Below, one piece after another: positions 46,561 through 56,559 of a DNA stretch of 64,000 nucleotides; the first letter of the stretch is position 1, and the number at the start of each line of letters is the position of its first letter. The notes below the pieces were generated by a model. The model was not told the DNA's origin. It searched no databases and was given only the letters and a program-made list of their open reading frames with translations. This DNA comes from Gnetum montanum (lineage: Eukaryota > Streptophyta > Gnetopsida > Gnetales > Gnetaceae), in assembly GCA_015680685.1 (NCBI GenBank), contig MNCI01027046.1, positions 1,487,108 to 1,551,107 of the forward strand, read 5' to 3'. The translations under genes and the position numbers were made by a program.

Positions 46561-46905
46561 TGAGTTGTGAAAGGGAGAGCTACGGGTTACTGGTTGTAGA
46601 GTACTGTGGATGACACTAAAACTAACTCTATTTCAGCTAACACCACTAACTGCGCTAACTATGCTCTCTATGTTGAGAGCTAACTACACTCTCTATGCTG
46701 TGAGTTGACTATGCTCTCTATGCTGAGAGAATGGAGACTTAGGAAAATAGTGAAGAGAAGTGTGATTTGGGTTACTATGCGAGGTCCCAGGGGGACTGAC
46801 TATGGGGTCCAATCTACACAAACAGGTTGATAGACAACTACGATGCAGAGAGCATGGAAGAAAACCACAACAGAGTTTGAAAAACTGGTTTGACTTTCCT
46901 TCTAG
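46561..46905 (-). other. leader of element G with PBS and short tandem repeat
   Basis: On the minus strand TTTTTTTGGCACTAGAAGGA (46910-46891) follows the LTR, the same primer site as in element F. From 46640 to 46735, three copies of CTAACTATGCTCTCTATG-like repeats occur. Confidence 0.55.
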
Positions 46906-46917
46906 TGCCAAAAAAAT

Positions 46918-48505
46918 ATAACAACCAAAAATGTTAGTGATTGGAACACTGAGGGGTTCACGCACATAGTCAAACCCCAAGTCTACATGAGGACCTACTA
47001 AAGGTAGAGACAGGGTGCTTTGAATGGTCTTGTTGATCAAATAATGACTTACTAAATGCAAACGGGGTGCAACATGGTTATTCGTGATGCTAATGCAAAA
47101 TGATGCTAAGTGTTCACATGATGCTTGCAGTGTCAACGGTGTTAATGGGGTCGAGTGTAGTCAAGTTCTTTTGAGCAAAAATGAGGGTGCCAACATGCAA
47201 GGGCCACTGGCCAAGCATAGTTTTTAGGTGTCTATGCAATGCAATAGTAGAAAATGTAAATAAAATGCTAAAAATGCAAGGAAAGAGAGAGAGAGAAAAA
47301 TGGAACACCACCCAAATGGGGTTGAGCATAGTTAACTCCAGATGGGGTGAAAGGGTATGCAGTGTACAACAGGAGTAGTGGATAGTGTAGTCATAGTCTT
47401 AGGAGTGTTTAGCCATGAAGACTAACATTTTGCTATGGTGTCTATGCTTGTTGGATTGGCTACTACGATGTACTATGGGTTGCAATATTCTATGGTATCC
47501 TGCAGTGAATTGCAGTGCGCTATGGTGGTTTGCAACTTAGCCAAATGCTAACCCAAAAACATTTCTAACCCTTGCTTTGCCAAAGTTTCAACCTTAAAGA
47601 CATTGAGGCTAGGGGTATTTATAGGGCTAGGTTTAATGTGAAATGTAGGATGGTTACCACATGGTGGAGGGGACGGTTGGGACTACATTGTCACCCAACT
47701 ACACTCTTCACTAAGGCTAGTACTGTTGTGCTTTGTTATGCTCTTCTGGACTCTATGAGATTGTGAGACTATGAATACACTACCAATTGCATGTATATGC
47801 GTTGAGAGGACCCCAATGTACCTAAAAAATGCAAATTTAGAGACTACACTCTAAGACTATGCTCTCCACTATCTTGTATGGGGTTGACCATAGTTACAAT
47901 TTTTTGGATAAAAGGGGTACAAAAAAAGATGCACTTTGCTAAGTATGCTTGTTGGAGGTGAGTTGGAGCTAAGCTGAATGTTGATGCTACATTGTGGAGG
48001 CCTTTGGAGGCTATTTTGGATGATTATGCTCTGGACTAGGGGAGAGCATAGTCCCACACTTAGAAAAATTTTGCAAAAAATGACTATATGCTGACTACAC
48101 TTTCCACGGGAGGCTAACTATGCTGTTGATTGGGGATGAGTGTAGTCCAAAAACTTAGAAAAAATTTGAAAAAAACTGGGCCTCCATGTTGAATATGCTT
48201 GACTACCCTCTGGGGCAGTGGAGAGCATAGTCTTAACACTTAGAAAATTTTGCAGTGGCTGGGTTGACACTTTGAAAAATTTACAAAATTGGCCTTTATG
48301 TTGACTATGCTCTAACTACACTCTGGGGCAATGGAGAGCATAGTCTTGGCACTTAGGAAAAATTTGCACCATTGACTTTTGAACTAACTACACTGTCCAC
48401 TAGGTTGACTACACTCTAGGGTAGTGGAGAGTGTAGTTCCAACACTTAGAAAAATTTTCAGAAAGTGGCCTTGTGCTGACACTTAGACAAACTTGTAGTC
48501 GAGAC
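46918..48505 (-). repeat. 5' LTR-like repeat of element G
   Basis: This is the longer counterpart of 43108-44460, with the same GGAACACTGAGGGGTTCA start and GA microsatellite (47284). Its hairpin array runs from 48010 to 48450 with units such as GACTACACTCT...AGAGTGTAGTT (48409-48440). It has more hairpin units than the 3' copy. The upper boundary near 48.5 kb is approximate. Confidence 0.65.
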
Positions 48506-51500
48506 ACTGTAGCCAGAATTTGGTGGTGTTTCACTAGTGCCTCTTCTTATCTTGGTAGCTCTTGTAGTGGTTCAATTGATACTCCCCATGTACAAGAAGT
48601 TAAGAAGCATCCTAAATTTCTTCTCATCTATTTATGGGTCCCCTAGAGTCTGAGCAAGGTTGGCCATGTTATTAGTCATTTGGACATCCCACAGACATAA
48701 TAGCATTATAAATATTTTTTTGTCATTCACAAACTAGGTAGTAAAAGCTATATGCTTGATTTCAAATGCACTTAGTCATTCCTTGATTTCCTAACTATTG
48801 GCTACCCTCTTTGCCAAGTTGTGAACAACATTCCTTTGTCCTATGTATTGTGCTCTCACAACCTCTAACTAATGTTGCTCACATGTGAAAGTGATGGTCT
48901 TCCCATAATGATTGATTAGCTTTTACCATGGGAATATAATGTAGGAAGATCATTTAAGGTAGAATAGGATTTACTTCTTATTCATTAGATTGATTAATTA
49001 CTTTCTACATTTTTACCTAGTTTATTAAATATTTAATACTATCATGATCATACTGCTTACATTGGACTAAACCATACGCTATAGAACCACTACTAGTTTG
49101 AGTAGGAAGATAATGATACACGATTATTGGTTAACTTCCTAAGCGGTAACATTAGTAGTATCCATGAATGACAATTTTTACTACAATGCTTGTAGATCAT
49201 ATGGTGGAGTGTCGAACATAGTTGCTACTCATTAGTGACATTTTTATAAATCTACATAATAGGAAAAATATCAAAATAACTAAAACTTATTGCAATTAAA
49301 AATAAATTTTTTATTATCACCCTTTTAGTTATTTAACATCACCTTAAAGCCTAATTCTCATCCCATCAAGTGAGGTACCAAGAGGGTCTTATAAATAAGC
49401 AAAATCTTATCCTTTTTTTTGAGTGGTTGTAACAATGATGTGTTAGCCTAGTGGTAAGACTCTTGATTAGGAAACTCCAAGTCATAGATTTAATTCTAGT
49501 GGGAAATGTTGAGTTATATAACTTGGGGTATACCTATATTACAATTATTTTGGAGTTCCAGCACCTTTTCTTTTGAGTGGTTGCAACTATGCTCAAACCC
49601 ATGTGTTACAATTTGAGAAATGAGTACCTTACCAATAATAACATTAGAATGTAACAAAATAAATGTAAATATCAAACAATCAATATTCTATTTTCTTGAT
49701 TAAAAATTGTATACTTTAAATCATATTTAACATTTAACCCAATGATATAATATTTATTTATTCATTCATTCATTGTATTATCATTAGCAAGTCTTGAGTT
49801 GATGTGCACACTATTGCAAAGTATAATAATGCTGCCTTGCAAGATCATTTTTCTTAATTCCTTTAAGGAGATTAGATGGCTTCATAGGTTATTTTTATAG
49901 TTCAGCATTATATAACAAATTTTAATTTTATGAAGCTAACATCTACTTAAATAGATTAGGCATAATTTTGAAATAATTAGATAAAGATGTTTTTATGATA
50001 AGTGTGTGCAACCCCAAAAAATTATTAATAATGAGGAAAAAAAATTCAAAGTATGTCACATGCTTGATGCTTTGTAGACAACATCAAAAAAAAGGAAAGA
50101 AAAAAACTTCTTGATTTTATTGTCTACTTAAGTGTACAACCTTATAATTAATACTTAGAAAAAACATGTGAAGAAAATTAATTATTTGTAGAGAGGAAGG
50201 TGTGAGTCCTAACAATACTTACATCATTTTTCAACATCCATGCTTGAACTTACAATAGCAAAAGAATTCAAGATAGAAAGATGTGGCTTAATATCAATAT
50301 TTCTATCAAAGTAAGATTCACTAGAAAATATGAGCTTATCTTTTAGAAGATCTTCACCTCGTCATTTGTTGTTAATCATACATCGAGAAACCATTAGCTA
50401 TAACCTTCTTGTAAATAGTAGTTTTAATTTTTGAGTTAATAGTATTCTTGTTAAACAAGGGAAAATTTACCTTATGAGCTATTTATCCAAGTTGATATAT
50501 ACTTTCTTTAGTACTAGTAAAAATACACATGGGGCCTTTTATTTTCTTTGGATTCTTTATTGCTATTTGATAATTCTTATTGTTGACATTAACTTGATTT
50601 TTCATATCTTCAAGTTCATATTGTGTATTCTAAGTAGTTGATAAAAAATAGTTTGAATGTAATATTTTTTCCCAATAAAAAACATAGATCATAGATAAAT
50701 GACTCAAAATTTCATTAATAAGTTAGGAAGTAACAAATTTTAAAGGAATTGCAAAAGATAATCATTAGTAAAGTAGAAGATCAAACAATCGATACACTTT
50801 ATCCTAGAAATTAAAAGATAGATGTGATTTTGATTACATAGTTAATTAGTGATAGATAAGAGGAAGGCCAATTAGTGTTTACAGAAATAGTAGAAGATTT
50901 CTATGTTGGTAGAGATCTTAGCAATGGAGGATTTCAAAAGTACACTTTTTCAACATAAAGGTTGCAATAGTGGACCTATGAGTGACTGTCATTCATTCTT
51001 TAACTAGAAGATATGTTACATGAAATGGTGGAAACCATTCTAGCCATGATGGAAAATGAGATATTATGCACAACTCCTTATTAAGTGAGGATAAATTAAA
51101 TATAAAATTTGAATTTCCATATCTCAATAACTTTATGCAATAGGATTTTTCACTAGGTGTATTTATCTAATTTAACTAAGGATTTTTCTATTTTGGTTTT
51201 GAAACAAGAGAATTGGCTAATTGGGTTAAACATCAATACATTTGAAATGCCAATGGTACATAATGGTTCTATAATCATAAACAATGAACATTGATTTTAA
51301 AAGGATCATCCACCAAAAGTATCATTACCTAAAGCCTCAATGTTCATCTTGTGGGTCCCAGAAGAGTCAAGAGATGCATCAAAGCCTAACCTCTTTGAGT
51401 GATTGTGCCTAGGCTCAAATGCACATCCTATAACTTGAATAACAAATACTTTACCATTACTCCAAATGATGGTCTCTAGAAAAGACTATCCACCAAAGTA

Positions 51501-51540
51501 CCATTTATGTTTTGATTGAATTTCCTAGTCTTCCAACCTA
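48506..51540. other. AT-rich intergenic stretch with small repeats
   Basis: Apart from the SINE-like copy at 49433-49560, no coding frame or domain is recognised. A phrase GAGTGGTTGTAACAATG/GAGTGGTTGCAACTATG occurs at 49421 and 49576, bracketing the SINE-like copy, and a related phrase occurs at about 51394. Confidence 0.4.
49433..49560 (+). mobile_element. tRNA-derived SINE-like copy
   Basis: The head reads GTTAGCCTAGTGGTAAGACT, which fits the polymerase III A box (TRGYnnAnnGG). AGATTTAATTC, 30 bases later, is a decayed B box (GGTTCGAATCC). The body TTGGGGTATACCTATATTACAATTATTTT is shared with the minus-strand copies at 51.95-52.17 kb. A short direct repeat (GAGTGGTTG) flanks it. Confidence 0.6.
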
Positions 51541-51949
51541 CTTCTTATCACATGTTGACATTTTAAAAGCTAAACTTCATTAAGTCATTGAGATGGAATA
51601 TTTCTCAAGTTTTCAAGCTCCTACCCATAGGGGTTGCATTGCTATAGACTTGTTGAAAAAATATAATAATTTATTAAGGCTTTTATTAATGGAAAAAAAT
51701 TATTCAAAAGCTTTTGTTATCTAACATTGCATAATAGGTGTTATGATCATAAACAACTAAGTTATATGTAAGCAAAATGTTCTAATCCTTTGGCTACATA
51801 TGAAGATGAGGAAGCATTGGCTAAAAAGGTTGCTAAGGAACTTGAAGGTATTGGTATCATAAGTGGGGTGTTGAAACTTGAAACATTTTTTTAAACAATA
51901 TTTTCTCCCAAGTAGTGTTTAAGCTCTAAAATAATTGTAATATTGGTAC

Positions 51950-52063
51950 ACCCCAAGATATATAGTCCAATTAGAATTGCATAACCCACAATTGCCCACT
52001 AAAATTAAATCCATGACTTGGAGCTTTCAAATCAAGAGTCTTACCATTAGGCCAACATGTCAT
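51950..52063 (-). mobile_element. tRNA-derived SINE-like copy
   Basis: The minus strand reads TTGGCCTAATGGTAAGACTC with the same body (CAAGTCATGGATTTAATTTT, GGGGTGTACCAATATTACAA) as the copy at 49.4 kb. It lies within the LINE remnant. Confidence 0.6.
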
Positions 52064-52079
52064 TTTTAAATATTTAGAA

Positions 52080-52166
52080 CTTAGAACACAAACATGGCCC
52101 ACCAAAATCAAATCCATAACTTGGAGGTTTCAAATCAAGAGTCTTACCATTAGGGTAACACTGCAT
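52080..52166 (-). mobile_element. second SINE-like head in tandem
   Basis: The minus strand carries GTTACCCTAATGGTAAGACTC and a CAAGTTATGGATTTGATTTT B-box region about 102 bp upstream of the previous copy, giving two tRNA-like heads in one direction. Its body is truncated. Confidence 0.55.
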
Positions 52167-53083
52167 TGTTAATTAATATTATAAGTGACACTATCTCATA
52201 TGACATTTCAGCACACCAAATAATTTGACTATAAGTACACTCTAATACATATAGCCAACTTGATACATTAGATAATAATGAATGATAAGTGGCTGGTAAG
52301 AAATCATAAGCTACATGGACCAGATGCAATCCTGTGTTCAATACTAAAGGACTTCATGCTAGAATAACTTAGCTTGATCGAAAATTGGTTTAATAGTATC
52401 TTTTATTTAAGGTTCTAATAAGGATTATAAAGAAAATTGTGTTTAAGTTCATTTGAAGTGGTATACTATTATTTTATGTATTTATGCTCCTTGCAAGTTC
52501 AAGGATCATTATGAGTCTTGGGATTGGGTTCATGTCACTTCTCCAAATACTGTTTGACTTGTCGCAGTGGATTTTAATATAAATGAGTTTGATGAACATA
52601 TTAGAGGAAAAAAGGGGTTTGAAGTACAGTAATGCACTTCAAAAGTCCTATGATTGATAGATGGTTTACTTGGAATAACCTTTACTTGGTTTCTTTGTAT
52701 TAACGGATGATTTAATGCAATATTCCTGAGAATAGCCCTGTAATCTCCTATCCATTGTCACGGCGAATCTTTAATTGTTCTACATGAAAATGGGAGAAAA
52801 CTACAAGTATTAATGCAGCCGTCTACCGTGACAGACATGACTAGGTATTTAGCTTCATATTAAAACCCTTCGAAATTATCCTAAGAGTTGCAGGAAAGAG
52901 TATAAGACAAGTGACTTATACTAAAATAAATAATAACATCCTATACAAGGAACATGCTGGAACTGAATTTTCCGGTACCTAAATGTTTCAGGTAGAAATA
53001 AGGCCACAGCTACTAGACATTATTGATTGTGGGTGGCCTCAATAGCTTACAAGAATTGAATGGTGATTGGAATTTTGAATTAT

Positions 53084-55025
53084 TTATTTGGTGAAGTTCC
53101 ATAAATCAATTTCATTTCTGACGGGCAAGGTGAGCTGGTGATCCACCATACCAGCAATAGTTGCAGCAGGAGGAGGAGCTTGATGATGGAATCTCATTTG
53201 CATTTGTTCATGATTCATCATGTTCATGTTCATGTGAGATGCAGTAGCACTCCATTCTGCAACTGAACCTGTACTCATATTGAGCTGAAATGGAATTACC
53301 TGAGCTGAGCTGCTACTGCTGCTGAGAGCCTCACCATGGCAGACCTGGTTATGGAACCTTTTGTTACTATTGTTGCAGTTACTGCTGCTGCTGGCAATTC
53401 CCTCCTCTGCAGCCTGGTCCATCATACTCAGGCTACTCCTTTTCGTCCCACATGAAATAGGATTAGCATTAGAATGAACATGAGCATGACCAGCAGTTAC
53501 AGGCCCATAATTTTGGAACAGTTGGGGGGGAAAGCTTCCAGATGTGTTCAGCTGCTGCTGGTTCATGCGTGATTCCTGGCCATTGTATTGCAGGATCTCT
53601 GGCTCCAGATGATTCTGCTTGAGGCTCAGATTCATTGTTTGGTAGTGGTTAACTTGGCTGAACTGTTGTAGATCACTGGTGGGCTCTGAGATCGCATCCC
53701 CTGGACTGCGGTTGTCTTCCACGTTAGACAGTGGCTCATAGTCGTCGTCCTGTGGGCCGCCCTTGAATACGTTCTTCTTCTTGAATACCCGGCAAACTAC
53801 CCACCCATCTTCCTGTCATGTAAATAAATTCCATATGGTTAATAATTCGGCTTCAAGCAAGGATGTGAAATAATATTTACCAAGCTGCATGGGTCATTCG
53901 CTCAATCCAATTATCCAACATCATTTTCAGGAACCTTGAAAAAGTTGTAGAAAAATAAACATCCCAAGAGAATATGCCATCCAACGTTTTCAAGAACTTC
54001 GAAAAAGTTGCGGAAAGGATAATATCCAAACTGAGAACTAGACCAGTAGGCCAAAAATTTTACTCTGAGTATAGTCTTGGACTTATATATCAGTTCAAAG
54101 AATAATGTATGATTGGCACAACAGCAAGCCATTTGAGAGGGCTATACGTAACTGAGCAAAACTGGAAAGAAAAGAAAGATACAAACTCAAATTCCTTAAA
54201 AGAGAGTTCTGCTTCAATTGTTTGATTAACAACTGATAAAAAGTTTTCAACTATGAATTTTGGTATAATTCTGTTAGAGTTCTTTTGAGGTTTGCAATAG
54301 TGGGATCTATATGGATGGGTAAACAATACTAGCACTCTTGGAAATGTGCGCCTGTGTTCAAGAACTAAAGTTTAAAAAATTACTAGAAGCATACTATACA
54401 AGCAAAAGAAATTAGAGAAGTACGTGCTGGTGGTGGATAGCATTTTGGGTATCATCCAAGCGGTACTCGTGCATGATCCAGTTGGACCTGAAGCCATGAG
54501 GAGCTCGGCCCTTGTAGAAAACAAGGGTTTTTCTCATGCCAATTCTCTGAAACCCGTCTCTGATCGCCTTATCTCTGCCAGTGGCCTTCCAGAAGCCTGC
54601 AGCAGTAGCCCTATTGGTTCTGGACCCTGTTGGGTACTTCTTATCCTTGTGACTAAAGAAATACCACTCATTCTGTAGAGCAGATCCAATTCTGCATCTC
54701 TCTGCAACAAAGTTTTATTCAGAGAAGAGAAAACTAAAAGGAAAAAAAAAAACTGCAAACAAACATGGTCTTGTTCTGCAAAATTCAAAGTACCATTAAG
54801 CTCCCAGGGTTCCAGCTTGTTGAGATCAACGTCTCTGATAACGTCCAAGTCGATCTTTTCGGAGGAAACCTTCTTCTTGAGGTAATATTGCAGAAGTTCT
54901 TCGTCGGTGGGATGAAATCTGAACCCTGGCGGAACAGCTGATGGTGGCCCAGAACCAGAACCAGAACCTGTAGGACCACCGGACCCAGAACCTAAAACTG
55001 AAGCTGAAGCTGCTGCATCATCCAT
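53084..55025 (-). CDS. NAC-domain transcription factor (SMB/BRN/NST-VND-like group), three exons
   Basis: The exons are 55025-54794, 54701-54424 and 53812-53084 (stop TAA 53084-53086), giving a predicted 412 aa. Introns of 92 and 611 bp have GT...AG ends, and the phases join correctly (the first intron splits a Glu codon). After a Gly/Ser-rich leader of about 30 aa comes the NAC domain: [89 protein letters not shown] and [12 protein letters not shown]. These residues bind DNA and dimerise. The C-terminal region is Gln/Ser/Met-rich, fits an activation domain, and ends DLWNFTK. The NAC sequence resembles the SMB/BEARSKIN and NST/VND group that controls root cap or wall maturation; I favour SMB/BRN but cannot prove it. 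No defects are seen. The next element starts about 3.9 kb upstream. Confidence 0.93.
53813..54423 (-). other. second intron of the NAC gene (611 bp)
   Basis: The donor is CAC/GTACTT at 54424/54423 and the acceptor GACAG/GAAGAT at 53813/53812. It falls after the MHEYRLDD block and before DGWVVCRVF, the usual position of the last intron in plant NAC genes. Frames inside it are not genes. Confidence 0.85.
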
Positions 55026-55120
55026 GGCTGCTGCTACTGCTGCAAAATTCTCTGAACAAGTTGCAGAAGGACCAAATCATCAAATATTGAATATAGGCCC
55101 AGTCTGCTTTAGTGGTGGAC

Positions 55121-55127
55121 TTATAAG
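55121..55127 (-). promoter_or_regulatory. possible TATA element of the NAC gene
   Basis: CTTATAA on the minus strand lies 96 bp upstream of the ATG (55025). Another AT-rich word, CCTATATTC, lies closer (about 55090-55098). Either could serve; position is the only evidence. Confidence 0.3.
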
Positions 55128-55947
55128 CTCTGTAAAGTTGTCCAGAATGTGGCGGACGCGGGGGATGAGGCGTAGACTTTAACCCTTAAACAAGAAGCTA
55201 AGCCATGGGCATGGCGCCTGCCGCTGTGAATTGAGCTGCTCAAATCTCACTTGGTTTCAAAGCATGGAATTGTTCACGGGCGGGAGATCCTGGGAAAACG
55301 TTTAACTGGATTATCTTATCCTCCGGTGAAATAAAAATTCTGCAAAGGGATGACTGGTGAGTTGTTTATGCTGGGTTTGAGCGTGGGAGCATGTGCATAA
55401 AGCCGGTTGATTTCCGGGAAGGCGGGCATGAAGTAATCTTTACGCAGTAGTCCAGCTTCTCTAAAATTCAACGCACCAAGTTGCAGTTTCCAAGATAGCA
55501 GGTTCAAGCTCTAAATTCGGGCTTGTTTTTATATCCCTCAGCTTTGCTATGTCGTAGCAGCCGCAGTCAATGGTGATTCATTCATACATCAGCAGTCCCT
55601 TTTAACGAGATGCCGAGATACAGGATTGCAGCTGCACGATGTCCCATAAACTGAATTAGGGTTGCAGTAGAAATATCAAAGCATGCTACTGCAGGAGCAT
55701 TTCCAGATGACTAGGCTACTTGTGACCAGGTCATTGAAGGATGTTTTAAATGCTGTGCTTGTTTGCGTTACACTTTGATTTGCGTCTGCTATGGCCTTTC
55801 AGAGACAGCGTGAAGACACACGACTTGAAATTTTCGTGATTACTGGGATCCATTGTTAGTTGGCTACTATTCAAAATCTCAATTTGGCCAACGTCAAGGG
55901 GATTTTGCTAATTGGCTACTTATGCCCTTGATTCTCCGCTTGAGACT

Positions 55948-56290
55948 AGAATGTTTCCAACTCTGTTACGCGACACGTTGATTGGTTTGAAATGTAGTGC
56001 AGTTTTGAACGCAGGTACGAGTACGTACACAAGGTAGACCTTGTTAAAAAAAGTTCCAATCAACATTTACCAGAAGAGAAAACATGTTCTTCCGTGCACT
56101 GGCGCACACAGTAGAATGTTTCCAACTCTGTTACACGACAACGTTGATTGGTTTGAAATGTCTTGCAGTTTTGAACGCAGGTACGTGTACGTACACAAGG
56201 TAAAGCTTGTTAAAAAAAGTTCCGATCAAAATTTATCGAGTCAGAACCACGAGGAGAGAAAACATGTTCTTTCGTACGCGGCACACACTA
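55948..56290. repeat. two tandem copies of a 165-bp unit upstream of the NAC gene
   Basis: AGAATGTTTCCAACTCTGTT begins at 55948 and again at 56113. Both copies contain GTTGATTGGTTTGAAATGT, the word GTACGTACACAAGGTA and GTTAAAAAAAGTTCC. They differ by about one base in ten. The array is about 0.9-1.3 kb upstream of the NAC start codon. Confidence 0.85.
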
Positions 56291-56474
56291 CATGGAGTTG
56301 GACATGGTTACGTTTGTTCTCTCTAAAATATAAAGGAATCTATCATATGGCTGGTCATGATGTTCATTTTACCATCATTTGTATTCTATCACACTGTATC
56401 AAAATGAAGAAATGCTATCCGCATTTTCTTGCAACAAAAAATTGTAAGAACGGTGCCTTCCATAGTTAGTTGTA

Positions 56475-56550
56475 GTATATATGGAAAATAGGAATGTAAA
56501 CTCTAGGATTCATTATATGGAAAATAGGAATGTAAACTCTAGGATTCATT
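56475..56550. repeat. short tandem duplication (about 37 bp)
   Basis: TATATGGAAAATAGGAATGT and the following AAACTCTAGGATTCAT occur twice without change, with starts about 37 bp apart. Confidence 0.85.
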
Positions 56551-56559
56551 GGAAGTAGC

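Larger units (their letters stand above)
51540..52740 (+). mobile_element. LINE remnant (ORF1 end and endonuclease)
   Basis: At 52455-52660 the plus strand encodes VYAPCKFKDHYESWDWVHV and AVDFNINEFDEHIRGKKGFE. This fits the AP-endonuclease domain of plant LINEs (VYAP, DFN). Before it, 51700-51880 encodes a CxxC/H-like segment and EDEEALAKKVAKELEGIG, consistent with the end of ORF1. SINE-like copies interrupt the element between these parts. No RT is present. Stops show that it is dead. Confidence 0.55.

Noticed and set aside
49436-49510. Possible tRNA gene
   Set aside because: A and B boxes are present, but the cloverleaf stems do not pair convincingly and related copies share a non-tRNA body, so it is treated as a SINE-like copy.
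54534-54703. Continuation of the first NAC exon frame through the intron
   Set aside because: The frame leaves the NAC pattern after EPWELN; the spliced frame restores the conserved [14 protein letters not shown] order and has consensus splice sites.
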